Counted from the stretch's first letter, positions 24,101 through 33,885 are shown. The stretch: DNA of 64,000 nucleotides from CAZKHG01 sp964552655 (GCA_964552655.1 CAZKHG010000012.1:1-64000), one strand, 5' to 3'. The notes: generated by a model from the sequence alone, not told the origin. Translations and numbers: made by a program.

Positions 24101-25390
24101 CTACTCCAATTTCCAACCTTTGGGTAGAAATGTTATTCGGAGTGACTGGTCGTAGGTAAGATAACTCCATGCCCAGTTGATGAAAATGAGGATCTTATTT
24201 TTAAACCCAAATATTGATCGAAGGTGAATAAACATCCAAACATACCATGCTATCAAGCCTTGAAATTTGATAAAGGGTAATTCAGCAACTGCTTTATTCC
24301 GGCCTATTGTTGCCATTGTTCCATAATCTTTGTATGTAAATGGCTTGAAGGGTTTTCCGCTTTTCCGTAGATTACCCGCTAGATTTCTGGCTTGTTGTAT
24401 TGCCACCTGTGCCACCTGAGGGTGGCCTTTGGGCCATTTTGCAGTTTTTAAACAGGCAGCATCGCCAATTACATAAATATCCCGGGAACCAATAATAGCG
24501 TTAAACTGATCAACAAGAATACGATTCCCTGTAGTTAAAGCACTTGCAGGAATTCCTTTAATCAGGTTTACTTTGATACCTGCTGCCCATATAAGTGTAT
24601 TGGATCGAATGGGTTCAATACTGCTGAATAGAATCTTTTCCCCATCATAATCGGTTACCTGGGTGTTGGTATAAACCTCTACACCTAATTCACTCAGAAA
24701 TTTTTCAGCTTTTTTAGAGGAATTCTCACTAAAGCTGTTAAGCAATCGGGAAGAGGCTTCAACTAATACTATTCTTATTTTGCTGCAATCCAATTCCTTG
24801 TAATCTTTTGGAAAGATATACCTTTTCATTTCGGCTAAAGCACCTGAAAGTTCAACACCAGTTGGTCCGCCACCAACAATTACAATATTCATTAATGGTT
24901 CCAGCTCATCCTTCCTAACTAAAGCATCTTCGAAATTGTGTAACAGGGTGTTAAGCAATTCAAGTGATTCAACAACGCTTTTCATAGGTTTGGCGTACTT
25001 TTCGATGTTGCCAAGCCCAAAAAATGAGGTTGTTGCCCCATTTGCCAGCACCAGGTAGTCATAAGGTAAAGTTCCTATACTGGTACTAATAATTTTTTTA
25101 TCAGGCTCAACCTCGAGCGCCTGAGCAACTCTGAAAAATATATTTTTATTCTTCTGGAAAATTTTTCTGATGGGAAATGAGATATCACGGGGCTCCAACC
25201 CTGCTGTAGCAACCTGATATAGGAGTGGTTGAAACTGATGATAGTTGTTTTTATCGAGGAGGATAACCTGGTAGTTGGATTTCTTCAACCTACGGGTTAA
25301 TTCCAGCCCGGCAAAACCACACCCAACAATGACAACCCTTTTCTGTGAAGTGATTGGTAGATTTAGTTCATCGAAAAGCTGTTCGCTCAT
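24101..25390 (-). CDS. ndh: Type II NADH dehydrogenase-like FAD oxidoreductase
   Basis: A 429-residue flavoprotein that probably passes electrons from NADH to quinone at the inner membrane without pumping protons. It has the N-terminal FAD-binding GxGxxG (Gly23/25/28 in VGCGFAGLE), the quinone-site-like sequence FQPLLYQVATAGL, the second Rossmann motif IVIVGGGPTGVELSGALAEM for NADH, IYVIGDAA for FAD, and HPQVAQVAIQQA. The C-terminal 70 residues contain amphipathic or hydrophobic segments (IAWYVWMFIHL, ILIFINWAWSYLTYD) for membrane attachment. It is co-directional with and 17 bases downstream of an iron alcohol dehydrogenase gene. Confidence 0.9.
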   Translation of the reverse strand: MSEQLFDELNLPITSQKRVVIVGCGFAGLELTRRLKKSNYQVILLDKNNYHQFQPLLYQVATAGLEPRDISFPIRKIFQKNKNIFFRVAQALEVEPDKKIISTSIGTLPYDYLVLANGATTSFFGLGNIEKYAKPMKSVVESLELLNTLLHNFEDALVRKDELEPLMNIVIVGGGPTGVELSGALAEMKRYIFPKDYKELDCSKIRIVLVEASSRLLNSFSENSSKKAEKFLSELGVEVYTNTQVTDYDGEKILFSSIEPIRSNTLIWAAGIKVNLIKGIPASALTTGNRILVDQFNAIIGSRDIYVIGDAACLKTAKWPKGHPQVAQVAIQQARNLAGNLRKSGKPFKPFTYKDYGTMATIGRNKAVAELPFIKFQGLIAWYVWMFIHLRSIFGFKNKILIFINWAWSYLTYDQSLRITFLPKGWKLE

Positions 25391-25407
25391 AATACCAGTT
25401 AATCTGC

Positions 25408-26559
25408 CTATAATGCTCTATTTAGAATGGATTCAACTTTCTCAGGAGTAATATTTTGCCTCTCACCAAGTTTCCATCCCCGTTTATGAAATCTATCCAC
25501 TATTGGCTTTACCTGATCTTTATTGATTCCGTAGTCGTGCAGCTTTGTTTTAACTTGTAATGATTGGAAAAATGATTCTGTTTGATCAATTATTCTATCT
25601 AATCCCTTTTCGTCTGTTACTTCATTTATCCCCCAAACCTGTTGCCCGTATTGAATAATTTTAGCTTGTTTCTCAATTTTCATCTCCCTGAGTAAAGCTG
25701 GATAAATAATTGCCAAAGTGACCCCATGATCCAGCCCAAAAAATGCAGTCAGTTCATGGCCAATCATGTGGGTAGCCCAGTCAGTTGGTACGCCTGTAGC
25801 AATAAGGCCATTAAGAGCCATGGTGCAAGTCCACATCAGGTTTGCCCTTACCTGATAATCCAATGGATTTTGTAACGCTTTTGGCCCAACTTCAATTAAT
25901 GTTTTTAAAATACTTTCTGCAAATTTATCCTGAATAAGAGCATCAGAAGGATAGGTGAGGTATTGCTCCATAACATGAATAAAGGCATCTACTATACCGT
26001 TCGAAATCTGATTTAGTGGTAATGAGAATGTAGTTGTGGGATCGAGAATAGAAAATTTGGGGTAGAGAACAGGACTGCCAAAGGCATATTTCTCTTTGGT
26101 TGATTCACGGCTTACCACTGCACCTGAATTCATCTCTGAGCCGGTTGCCGGAAGGGTTAAAACTGTTCCAAATGCAACTGCTTTATCTACCTTGATCCCT
26201 TTAATCAGGATATTCCATGGATCGCCATTAAAGAGGGCGGCCGCAGCAATAAACTTAGTGCCATCTATTACAGATCCCCCACCAACAGCAAGTATGAAGT
26301 TGATTTTTTCCCTTTTAACAAGTTCAACTGCTTTTATCAGGGTTTCGAATTTTGGGTTGGGTTCAATCCCGCCGAATTCCTGAATTTCAAAATCTTTCAG
26401 TGCACTCAGCACTTTTTCATAAACCCCGTTTTTTTTGATACTCCCTCCACCATAAGTGATAAGAACTTTTGATTGTTTTGGAACTTCCAACGGGAGCTGT
26501 GCAATTTTGCCTTCTCCAAAAAGGATTTTTACCGGGTTATGGTAATCGAAATTGTTCAT
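25408..26559 (-). CDS. Iron-containing alcohol dehydrogenase (YqhD/BDH type)
   Basis: A 383-residue group III alcohol dehydrogenase. The NAD(P)-binding ILAVGGGSVIDGTK (about 89-102) and the metal-binding core are visible: DAFIHVMEQYL gives the aspartate and a histidine, and ATHMIGHELTAFFGLDHG gives two more histidine ligands. The family reduces aldehydes to alcohols with NADPH or NADH. Overall similarity is to the YqhD/butanol dehydrogenase subgroup, which suggests NADPH. An exact TAATTTTG (-7-like) lies on the minus strand at 26606-26599, leaving a leader of about 30 bases. It is followed by the NADH dehydrogenase gene. Confidence 0.9.
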   Translation of the reverse strand: MNNFDYHNPVKILFGEGKIAQLPLEVPKQSKVLITYGGGSIKKNGVYEKVLSALKDFEIQEFGGIEPNPKFETLIKAVELVKREKINFILAVGGGSVIDGTKFIAAAALFNGDPWNILIKGIKVDKAVAFGTVLTLPATGSEMNSGAVVSRESTKEKYAFGSPVLYPKFSILDPTTTFSLPLNQISNGIVDAFIHVMEQYLTYPSDALIQDKFAESILKTLIEVGPKALQNPLDYQVRANLMWTCTMALNGLIATGVPTDWATHMIGHELTAFFGLDHGVTLAIIYPALLREMKIEKQAKIIQYGQQVWGINEVTDEKGLDRIIDQTESFFQSLQVKTKLHDYGINKDQVKPIVDRFHKRGWKLGERQNITPEKVESILNRAL

Positions 26560-26598
26560 ATTTTTTTATTTCAAAAACATAAAAATATCAATTCTGTT

Positions 26599-26606
26599 CA
26601 AAATTA
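26599..26606 (-). promoter_or_regulatory. -7 promoter element of the iron alcohol dehydrogenase gene
   Basis: Minus-strand TAATTTTG exactly matches TAnnTTTG, 39 bases before the start codon. No correctly spaced TTG is seen, so this is only a partial promoter match. Confidence 0.35.
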
Positions 26607-26646
26607 TGAACTTAAATAGTTAACAGGATTGATAAATAAGGTGGGA

Positions 26647-26955
26647 TTAAAAAATAAGCTGGATAACTTTATTTATATCCGTGATGATATCCTCCTCATC
26701 GTCAATATTTTCAGGTTTTACACCCAGGTAAAGGTAGTTTTCGTCAGCATTAACAAGCCGTAATAGTTCAAGTTCGGGCATTGTAGCTAAAAGATATTCA
26801 AACAAATCCGAATCCCCCAGGAATTCATAACCACCTAGTGCATTATATCTTAATACCAACACAAGATCCTCAATATCTGATTCTATTATGTTTCTGGCGA
26901 GTTTCTCGGAAAGGAAATCCCGTACTCTGTTCTTGGATAGTTGAATGTTTTTCAT
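26647..26955 (-). CDS. Small acidic protein of unknown function
   Basis: A 102-residue soluble protein, helical and acidic, with hydrophobic C-terminal residues (KVIQLIF). The sequence includes LRYNALGGYEFLGDSDLFEYLLATMPELELLRLV. No signal, membrane segment, metal site or known domain is recognised. It is a single gene between the alcohol dehydrogenase and the divergent aminopeptidase gene. Confidence 0.62.
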   Translation of the reverse strand: MKNIQLSKNRVRDFLSEKLARNIIESDIEDLVLVLRYNALGGYEFLGDSDLFEYLLATMPELELLRLVNADENYLYLGVKPENIDDEEDIITDINKVIQLIF

Positions 26956-27122
26956 AGATTGAGTTTTAACAACCTCTTAACCGGTTTGTAAAATTAAAAA
27001 TATTTTAATTCATATTACGTGATAAGGGCATAAATGGTTTATCTAACTTACAAGTTTCAAATTCTTATTCTTGAATCCCAATTAGCACAATGCATCTAAA
27101 TGGAATGGTTTTGCAATAATTA

Positions 27123-27152
27123 TTGACAAAGTGGTTGATTTGATTACCTTTG
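27123..27152 (+). promoter_or_regulatory. Promoter of the Xaa-Pro aminopeptidase gene
   Basis: TTG at 27123-27125, a 19-base spacer and an exact TACCTTTG at 27145-27152. It lies inside the longer reading of the gene from GTG 27131, which argues that translation begins at ATG 27173. Confidence 0.7.
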
Positions 27153-27172
27153 AGTTATATATTTTATCAGAT

Positions 27173-28948
27173 ATGAAAACAAATGAGAAAATAAAAAAGC
27201 TGACACAGCTGATGAGTAAAAAAGGTATATCTGCCTATATAATTCCCAGCTGCGACCCACATATCAATGAGTATCTTCCCGATTATTGGAAATCGAGGCA
27301 GTGGATTTCCGGGTTTACTGGTTCATCCGGAACCATAGCAATCACTTCGAAAAAGGCTGCACTATGGACCGATTCGAGATACTTTTTGCAAGCCGAACAG
27401 GAACTTAAAGGATCGGGGGTTGAACTTTGTAAAATCGGGGCAGAGGGGACATTATCAATTGAAGATTGGATTATTAAACAGCTTAAAAGAAACGATAAGG
27501 TTGGATTTGACGGGAACACATTTACGGTTTCGAGTGCCAGAAACCTGATCAACACCTTTAGGTTGGCCGGCTTTAAAGTTGATTCAACGATAGATCTGAT
27601 ATCGCCTATATGGAATAAACGCCCTGCATTATCGAAAAATAAAGCATTTATTTTAGACCTGAAATATGCGGGATTAAGTGTTACGGAGAAAATAGAGGTA
27701 ATTCGTAAAACCCTTAAATCAAAAAAGGCTAACTATTACCTGATGTGTGCCCTGGATGAGATTTGCTGGACTTTTAATATCAGGGGGAATGATATCAATT
27801 ATAACCCTGTGGTTATGAGTTATGCCCTGATTGATCTGAAAAAGGCAACCCTTTTTATTGATTTTGAAAAGGTTGATGAGAATTTTGTAAACTATTTGCA
27901 TGAGCAAGGGGTGGAAGTGAGGCCTTACAACAAGGTTGAAGTTCATCTTAAAAAGTTGAAAAAAGATGTTAAAATCTTTATTGATCCTGCTCGAACCAAT
28001 TTCCATTTATACTCATTGATTCCCAAAAAAGTAGATAAGCTGGAGGGTATAGGAATAGTTACAGAGCTGAAATCCAGAAAAAACCCTGTTGAACTTGAAG
28101 GTTTCCGCCAATCAATGATACAGGATGGTATGGCGATGGTTGAATTCTGGTATTGGCTGGAGAACAATATTGGTAAAACCAGAATTACAGAAACTATGGT
28201 ATGTGATAAACTCAGGGAGTTCAGAACTAGTAAAAATGGGTTTATCAGTGAGGGTTTTGCCACCATAACAGGATACCTTGATCACGGGGCAATTGTGCAT
28301 TATTTGCCTACCAAAGTAAACGAGTATGAGGTAAAACCCAGGGGGTTTCTCCTTATTGATTCAGGAGGTCAGTATTTAACCGGAACAACAGATACAACCC
28401 GAACTATCCATTTAAGCGAACCAAATGAAGAGGAGAAGCTGGATTATACTTTAGTTTTAAAAGGGATGATTCAGCTTTCGATGATTAAATTTCCTGCCGG
28501 TACAAGAGGTTCCCAGCTTGACACTCTTGCCAGAATGGCGATGTGGGCCAATCATATCAACTATGGTCATGGAACTGGGCACGGGGTGGGTTCTTTTCTT
28601 AATGTTCATGAGGGACCAATGCAAATCCGACCTGATAATCACCTGCCAATTGAGGCAGGTGTTGTAATGTCTAACGAACCGGGGATTTATAAAACAGGCA
28701 AATACGGGATAAGGATTGAAAACATGATTGCCTGTATCCCAGATGTTGAAAACGAGTTTGGTAAATTCCTGAAATTCGAAACCCTTACTCTATGCCCTAT
28801 TGACTTGAAGCCCCTTAATGTTAAAATGCTATTAAGCGAGGAGCGGGAATGGTTAAATGCATACCATGAGATGGTGTACAATAAAATATCACCCTTGTTA
28901 AAAGGTGAAATCAAGAAATGGCTAAAAGAAAAAACCAGGAAAGTATAG
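27173..28948 (+). CDS. Xaa-Pro aminopeptidase (M24B family)
   Basis: A 591-residue aminopeptidase P that removes an N-terminal residue preceding proline. It has three parts: two creatinase-like N-terminal domains (about 1-310, with ISGFTGSSGT and LWTDSRY) and a C-terminal pita-bread catalytic domain. Metal ligands are in LLIDSGGQYLTGTTDTTRT, GHGTGHGVGSFLNVHEGP, SNEPGIYKTGKYGIRIEN and the following glutamate. The length matches the eukaryote-like, three-domain aminopeptidase P found in Bacteroidota. The start at 27173 is supported by the promoter position. It is 28 bases upstream of the serine dehydratase gene. Confidence 0.93.
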   Translation: MKTNEKIKKLTQLMSKKGISAYIIPSCDPHINEYLPDYWKSRQWISGFTGSSGTIAITSKKAALWTDSRYFLQAEQELKGSGVELCKIGAEGTLSIEDWIIKQLKRNDKVGFDGNTFTVSSARNLINTFRLAGFKVDSTIDLISPIWNKRPALSKNKAFILDLKYAGLSVTEKIEVIRKTLKSKKANYYLMCALDEICWTFNIRGNDINYNPVVMSYALIDLKKATLFIDFEKVDENFVNYLHEQGVEVRPYNKVEVHLKKLKKDVKIFIDPARTNFHLYSLIPKKVDKLEGIGIVTELKSRKNPVELEGFRQSMIQDGMAMVEFWYWLENNIGKTRITETMVCDKLREFRTSKNGFISEGFATITGYLDHGAIVHYLPTKVNEYEVKPRGFLLIDSGGQYLTGTTDTTRTIHLSEPNEEEKLDYTLVLKGMIQLSMIKFPAGTRGSQLDTLARMAMWANHINYGHGTGHGVGSFLNVHEGPMQIRPDNHLPIEAGVVMSNEPGIYKTGKYGIRIENMIACIPDVENEFGKFLKFETLTLCPIDLKPLNVKMLLSEEREWLNAYHEMVYNKISPLLKGEIKKWLKEKTRKV

Positions 28949-28976
28949 ATAACAAACATTCTCAAAGGATAATTGA

Positions 28977-30182
28977 ATGGAATCAATTAAAAACATATAC
29001 CGGATTGGTTATGGACCATCAAGTAGTCATACCATGGGGCCAAGAAAAGCAGCTGAAGTTTTTTTGTCAAAATATCAGAATGCGTTCCGGTATAAAGTAA
29101 CCTTATTTGGCAGTCTTGCAGCTACCGGAAAGGGGCATCTGACCGATAAAGCGGTAATGGAAGTTTTTCATAACACAAATATTCAGGTGAACTGGCAACC
29201 TGAGATTTTTCTCTCCCGTCACCCAAATGCGCTTAAATTCGAAGCTTTTGACAGTAATTCGAAGTTGCTTGGTGAATGGACTGCTTATAGTATTGGCGGA
29301 GGTGCAATAGTTGATGATACAACCAAAACCGAGAGTGAAGAGGTTTACCCATTCTCTACCTTAAATGAAATTATAAAATGGTGTAATAAACAGGGTCAGT
29401 CTTATTGGGAATTTGTACAAGAGAACGAAGGGAGGAGTGTATGGGAATATCTTGGTGAAGTTTGGAATGTAATGAAAGAGGCAATAGCGCGGGGATTAGA
29501 TAACGAAGGGGTTATGCCAGGAGTTTTAAATCTTCCACGCAAAGCAGCAAGTTACCACGTTAGGGCTTCAAGTTTTACTGGCACCCTCAGGAAAAGGGCA
29601 TTGTTATTCTCTTATGCCCTTGCCGTAAGCGAGGAGAACGCTTCTGGTGGAAAGATTGTAACCGCTCCAACCTGTGGATCGTGTGGTGTTATGCCTGCGG
29701 TCCTTTACTACTTAAGCACCGAGCATGGATTTAGCGATACTAAAATACTGAGAGCCTTAGCAACTGCTGGTCTTATTGGAAACATTGTTAAGAAAAATGC
29801 TTCAATATCCGGCGCTGAGGTTGGTTGTCAGGGTGAAATTGGAGTTGCCTGTGCTATGGCATCTGCCGCTACAACCCAGCTTTTCGGGGGTACAATTTTT
29901 CAGATTGAGTATTCCGCAGAGATGGGTCTTGAGCATCACCTGGGGTTAACATGTGATCCGGTTGCCGGTTTGGTTCAAATTCCTTGCATTGAACGAAATG
30001 CGTTTGCTGCCGGGAGGGCTATGAACCATCACGTATTCGCAATTTTATCCGATGGCCGTCATCGTATCAGCTTTGATAAAGTGGTGGAAACCATGAAAAG
30101 GACAGGAAAGGATTTACCCAGCTTGTACCGTGAAACATCTACCGGGGGACTTGCTCTATTAAATGGTCAGGCAGATGATTAA
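28977..30182 (+). CDS. sdaA: L-serine dehydratase, single-chain iron-sulfur type
   Basis: A 401-residue enzyme that deaminates L-serine to pyruvate and ammonia using a [4Fe-4S] cluster. The N-terminal regulatory (beta) part has YGPSSSHTMGPRKAA. The C-terminal catalytic (alpha) part has ASGGKIVTAPTCGSCGVMP, GAEVGCQGEIGVACAMASAA and MGLEHHLGLTCDPVAGLVQIPCIERN, with the cluster cysteines. Both parts are fused in one chain, as in E. coli SdaA. The enzyme is oxygen-sensitive in known cases. It follows the aminopeptidase gene closely, so amino-acid catabolism genes are grouped here. Confidence 0.95.
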   Translation: MESIKNIYRIGYGPSSSHTMGPRKAAEVFLSKYQNAFRYKVTLFGSLAATGKGHLTDKAVMEVFHNTNIQVNWQPEIFLSRHPNALKFEAFDSNSKLLGEWTAYSIGGGAIVDDTTKTESEEVYPFSTLNEIIKWCNKQGQSYWEFVQENEGRSVWEYLGEVWNVMKEAIARGLDNEGVMPGVLNLPRKAASYHVRASSFTGTLRKRALLFSYALAVSEENASGGKIVTAPTCGSCGVMPAVLYYLSTEHGFSDTKILRALATAGLIGNIVKKNASISGAEVGCQGEIGVACAMASAATTQLFGGTIFQIEYSAEMGLEHHLGLTCDPVAGLVQIPCIERNAFAAGRAMNHHVFAILSDGRHRISFDKVVETMKRTGKDLPSLYRETSTGGLALLNGQADD

Positions 30183-30230
30183 GTTTTGTTAAATAAATTC
30201 ACCTTATTCAAATTAAACTGAGCTGATTAT

Positions 30231-30262
30231 TTGATTACTATTCACTTGTTGATTTATATTTA
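30231..30262 (+). promoter_or_regulatory. Probable promoter of the DsrE-like lipoprotein gene
   Basis: TTG at 30231-30233, a 21-base spacer and TATATTTA at 30255-30262 (7 of 8). The ATG is 24 bases further on. Confidence 0.5.
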
Positions 30263-30285
30263 TTAACCTTTTAAAACCAATTAAT

Positions 30286-30759
30286 ATGAAAAATTTTGTC
30301 ATAATCATGTTCGCTGCTTTCGCCCTATCGTGCAACCATAAACCGGTTGAACATAAAGCAGATGCAAATCATGCCAATCATTCTGCCTGTTCCGACACTC
30401 TTGTTAAGGATGGGCTTTTTATTCACATAACTGAGAGCTATAAAGACCCTCATAGGGTTCTCATGCCGCTAAAAATGGCAGTGATGATGGCCAGTGAAAA
30501 GGATGTACTTGTATATATGGATATTCATGCAGTTGAACTTCTTGTAAAAGGTGCCAAAGACTTAAATTTTGCTGATTTTGAATCCTGTCAAACTTATATT
30601 AAAATTTTAATTGATAAAGGTGTTGGTGTTTATGCCTGTCCTACATGTTTGAAGATTGCAGGATTTAAACCCGAAGATTTAATGGATGGTGTTAAGGTGG
30701 CCAATAAGGATAAATTCTTCAACTTTACCAGGGGTCGTATTATTACCCTTGATTATTAG
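30286..30759 (+). CDS. DsrE-family-like lipoprotein
   Basis: A 157-residue protein with a lipoprotein signal ending in ALSC (Cys16). A histidine-rich linker follows (His18, His23, His29, His32, then Cys35), then a domain like DsrE/DsrF sulfur-relay proteins: an N-terminal FIHITESY strand, MPLKMAVMMASEKDVLVYMDIHAVELL, and a CPTC motif at 118-121 in GVYACPTCLK, which sits where DsrE proteins keep their active cysteine. Sulfur transfer, redox or metal-related function outside the inner membrane is possible; the histidine-rich linker may bind metal. The role is not established. Confidence 0.72.
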   Translation: MKNFVIIMFAAFALSCNHKPVEHKADANHANHSACSDTLVKDGLFIHITESYKDPHRVLMPLKMAVMMASEKDVLVYMDIHAVELLVKGAKDLNFADFESCQTYIKILIDKGVGVYACPTCLKIAGFKPEDLMDGVKVANKDKFFNFTRGRIITLDY

Positions 30760-31083
30760 GCGAGTAGAACCTTGAGTGGATAGGATTAAGGGATACCCAA
30801 GCTATATTGTTTCATTTGAATTTGCAACTCCCGATAAAATATTCAAAATCGGGTGATTGTTGCCTAATAATCAGTTAACTAAAAAACTCCATTTTGATAT
30901 ATTTGAATTTTTTTTAAGGCAAAAAGCTTAAAATTAATTTCTTAACCATCAACAAAAACCATGAGCCAATGTTATTATTAATGAAGTTGCGAGAAATAAC
31001 GAAGTGGTCATGTTAAAAATGTATTTGAACGAATAATTTGTGAAATTAAGAAGTAAAAAAAATCTGTAACTATCACATTCAAT
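30760..31083 (+). other. Intergenic region upstream of sucA
   Basis: 324 bases, AT-rich in the second half, without a gene. The only signal is an exact -7-like TATATTTG at 30898-30905, without a correctly spaced TTG. It would give a leader of about 170 bases. No hairpin terminator for the preceding gene is obvious. Confidence 0.35.
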
Positions 31084-33885
31084 ATGAAAAACTATCTTAA
31101 TAACATTGATCCTCAAGCTATTGAAATGATGTTTAACTCATGGAAAGGCAGCCCGGAATCTGTTGATAAGGAATGGCAAAGATTTTTCGAAGGCTTTGAG
31201 TTTGCCCGTACAAATTATAACGCTGAAGGATCGTTAACACTGGATACTGAATTTAAAGTTTTAGGGCTGATAGATGGTTACAGGAAGAGAGGTCACCTTT
31301 TCACAAAAACGAACCCGGTTAGAACCAGACGAAAACATAAACCCAACCTTGCTCTTGAGAATTTTGATCTTACAGAAAAAGATCTGGGAACTGTTTTTCA
31401 GGCAGGAAAGGAGATTGGGCTTGGGCCAGCCACATTAGCCAATATCGTTGCATTCTTAGAGGAAACCTATTGCAAAAGTATAGGCTCTGAGTACATGTAT
31501 ATTCGCGACCCCGGAGTTGTTACCTGGATTCAGAAAAAAATTGAAAGTTCCAAGAACGCAACTAGTTTCACAGCTGAAGAGAAGAAGCATATTTTTCATC
31601 ACCTCAAGGTTGCCGTTGGATTTGAGCAATTCATTCATAAGAAATTTATAGGCCAAAAAAGGTTTTCCCTTGAGGGAGCTGAAGCCCTTATACCTGCCCT
31701 GGACTCAGTAATTGAACACGGGGCCGATCTGGGAATTAGCGAGTTTGTAATTGGTATATCTCATCGTGGCAGGTTAAATGTGCTTACAAACATTTTAGGT
31801 AAACCTTATGAGGATATATTCAGCGAATTTGTTGGTGAAAAGTATGAGGAGGATATTGCCCTGGGTGATGTTAAATACCACTTAAGTTTCAATAACACAA
31901 TAGTAACCGACAAGGGGCATAAAGTTAAATTAAGCCTGGCACCAAATCCATCACATCTGGAAACGGTTGATCCGGTAGTTGAGGGAATTTCAAGGGCAAT
32001 TATAGACAATGCATATGGTGGTGATTTTAATAAGCTGGCGCCAATATTGATTCATGGCGATTCAGCCATTGCCGGGCAGGGTGTTGTATATGAAACGATT
32101 CAAATGTCGCAGCTGGAAGGGTATAAAACCGGAGGCACTATTCATCTGGTTGTAAACAACCAGGTTGGCTTTACTACAAATTACCTCGATGCCAGAAGCA
32201 GCACCTATTGTACAGATATTGCCAAGGTTACAAAATCGCCTGTTTTCCATGTAAATGCCGATGACCCTGAGGCGTTAATTCATACCATCCGATTGGCTGT
32301 TGAATATCGTCAGCAGTTCCATACCGATGTTTTTATTGATCTATTGGGTTATAGAAGGTATGGACACAATGAGGGCGATGAACCTCGCTTTACTCAACCC
32401 ATTTTGTACGACATAATTTCGAAGCACCCAAATGTTCGTGATTTGTACTCCAAAGAGCTTATCGAGCAAGGGATAATGACATCAGATGATGTTAAAACGG
32501 CAATAGCTGAGTTTGATAATCTGCTGGATAAAAAGCTTGAAAAGGCCAAGACTTTTAAAGGCGTAAAAGTTCAGCGCTTTTTAGCTGATTACTGGAAAGA
32601 TTTTCGGTATTCCAAACCGGAAGATTTTATACAGTCTCCTCAAACAGGGGTTAAAAAGGATGAATTGCTCCGAATTGCTGGTAAAATTAATAGTTTACCA
32701 GCCAATAAAGCCTTTATCAAAAAGGTGATAAAGATGGTGGAGGAAAGGGCTGGGTTGATCGCTCAGAATCAGGTGGATTGGGCATTAGGGGAACTTTTAT
32801 CCTATGGTTCTCTGCTGTCAGAAGGACATCCGGTTCGGTTAAGTGGTCAGGATTCGGAAAGAGGAACATTTTCGCATCGCCATGCCGCATTTTTTGCGGA
32901 AAACTCTGAGGAAAAGTACTACCCTCTCAGGAATATCTCTGAAAAACAGGCATCATTCAATGTTTTCAACAGTTTACTTTCAGAGTATGGGGTAATGGGA
33001 TTTGATTACGGGTATTCACTTGTTCTACCCAACTCGCTTACAATATGGGAAGCACAATTTGGCGATTTTCACAATGTTGCTCAGGTGATCATTGATCAGT
33101 ACATTAGTTCAGCTGAGGATAAGTGGGGATTACGTTCTGGCCTGGTGCTCTTTTTACCTCATGGATTTGAGGGTCAGGGCCCGGAACACTCAAGCGCCCG
33201 GATAGAGAGGTTTCTTACATTGGCTGCTCATAATAACATGCAGATAGTTAACCCTACAACTCCGGCAAACCTTTTCCATTTGCTCAGGAGACAGCTGAAA
33301 AGGGATTTCAGGTTGCCATTGGTGGTTTTCACCCCAAAGAGCTTACTCCGACACCCAAAATGTGTTTCATCACTCGATGAGCTTTCCAATAGCAGGTTCC
33401 GGGAAGTGATTGACGATACAAACGTTGATGTGGAAGAGGTGAAACGTGTTGTATTTTGCACAGGTAAAATATACTATGATCTTTTAGCTAAAAAAGAAGA
33501 GTACTCAGCCAGGGACATTGCCCTTGTGAGAATTGAGCAGCTCTACCCGTTCCCAACAGATCAGGTTAATGAAGTCATTGCAAAATATTTCAACACTATT
33601 AAATGGCTTTGGGTTCAGGAAGAACCCCAGAATATGGGAGCCTGGAATTTTGTCCGCGACAAAATTGAAGGAGTGGGGCTTGAACCTGTTTGCCGTGCTG
33701 CAAGTGGTAGTCCTGCAGTTGGCTTAAGCAAGATTCATGTAATTGAGCAGAATGAGATCATTGGTAAAGTTTTCCGTAAGTGCGATTGTGAGCTGAAGAA
33801 TGTTTACTGTGGCCTTCAATGTATGGTTGGATCAAAGAAATTTGTAAGGAAACAGCAACATGAGTACCTGGAGGAGAAAGGGTAA
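31084..33885 (+). CDS. sucA: 2-oxoglutarate dehydrogenase E1 component
   Basis: A 933-residue thiamine-diphosphate enzyme that decarboxylates 2-oxoglutarate in the TCA cycle and passes the succinyl group to E2. Typical elements are the N-terminal MMFNSWKGSPESVDKEWQRFF, the substrate-site GISHRGRLNVL, the cofactor part RRYGHNEGDEP, and HGFEGQGPEHSSARIERFL in the C-terminal transketolase-like half. The end is unusual: after the normal SPAVGLSKIHV segment there is an extra tail of about 34 residues with four cysteines (Cys900, 902, 909, 913). E2 follows after 115 bases; E3 (dihydrolipoamide dehydrogenase) is not nearby. Confidence 0.95.
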   Translation: MKNYLNNIDPQAIEMMFNSWKGSPESVDKEWQRFFEGFEFARTNYNAEGSLTLDTEFKVLGLIDGYRKRGHLFTKTNPVRTRRKHKPNLALENFDLTEKDLGTVFQAGKEIGLGPATLANIVAFLEETYCKSIGSEYMYIRDPGVVTWIQKKIESSKNATSFTAEEKKHIFHHLKVAVGFEQFIHKKFIGQKRFSLEGAEALIPALDSVIEHGADLGISEFVIGISHRGRLNVLTNILGKPYEDIFSEFVGEKYEEDIALGDVKYHLSFNNTIVTDKGHKVKLSLAPNPSHLETVDPVVEGISRAIIDNAYGGDFNKLAPILIHGDSAIAGQGVVYETIQMSQLEGYKTGGTIHLVVNNQVGFTTNYLDARSSTYCTDIAKVTKSPVFHVNADDPEALIHTIRLAVEYRQQFHTDVFIDLLGYRRYGHNEGDEPRFTQPILYDIISKHPNVRDLYSKELIEQGIMTSDDVKTAIAEFDNLLDKKLEKAKTFKGVKVQRFLADYWKDFRYSKPEDFIQSPQTGVKKDELLRIAGKINSLPANKAFIKKVIKMVEERAGLIAQNQVDWALGELLSYGSLLSEGHPVRLSGQDSERGTFSHRHAAFFAENSEEKYYPLRNISEKQASFNVFNSLLSEYGVMGFDYGYSLVLPNSLTIWEAQFGDFHNVAQVIIDQYISSAEDKWGLRSGLVLFLPHGFEGQGPEHSSARIERFLTLAAHNNMQIVNPTTPANLFHLLRRQLKRDFRLPLVVFTPKSLLRHPKCVSSLDELSNSRFREVIDDTNVDVEEVKRVVFCTGKIYYDLLAKKEEYSARDIALVRIEQLYPFPTDQVNEVIAKYFNTIKWLWVQEEPQNMGAWNFVRDKIEGVGLEPVCRAASGSPAVGLSKIHVIEQNEIIGKVFRKCDCELKNVYCGLQCMVGSKKFVRKQQHEYLEEKG

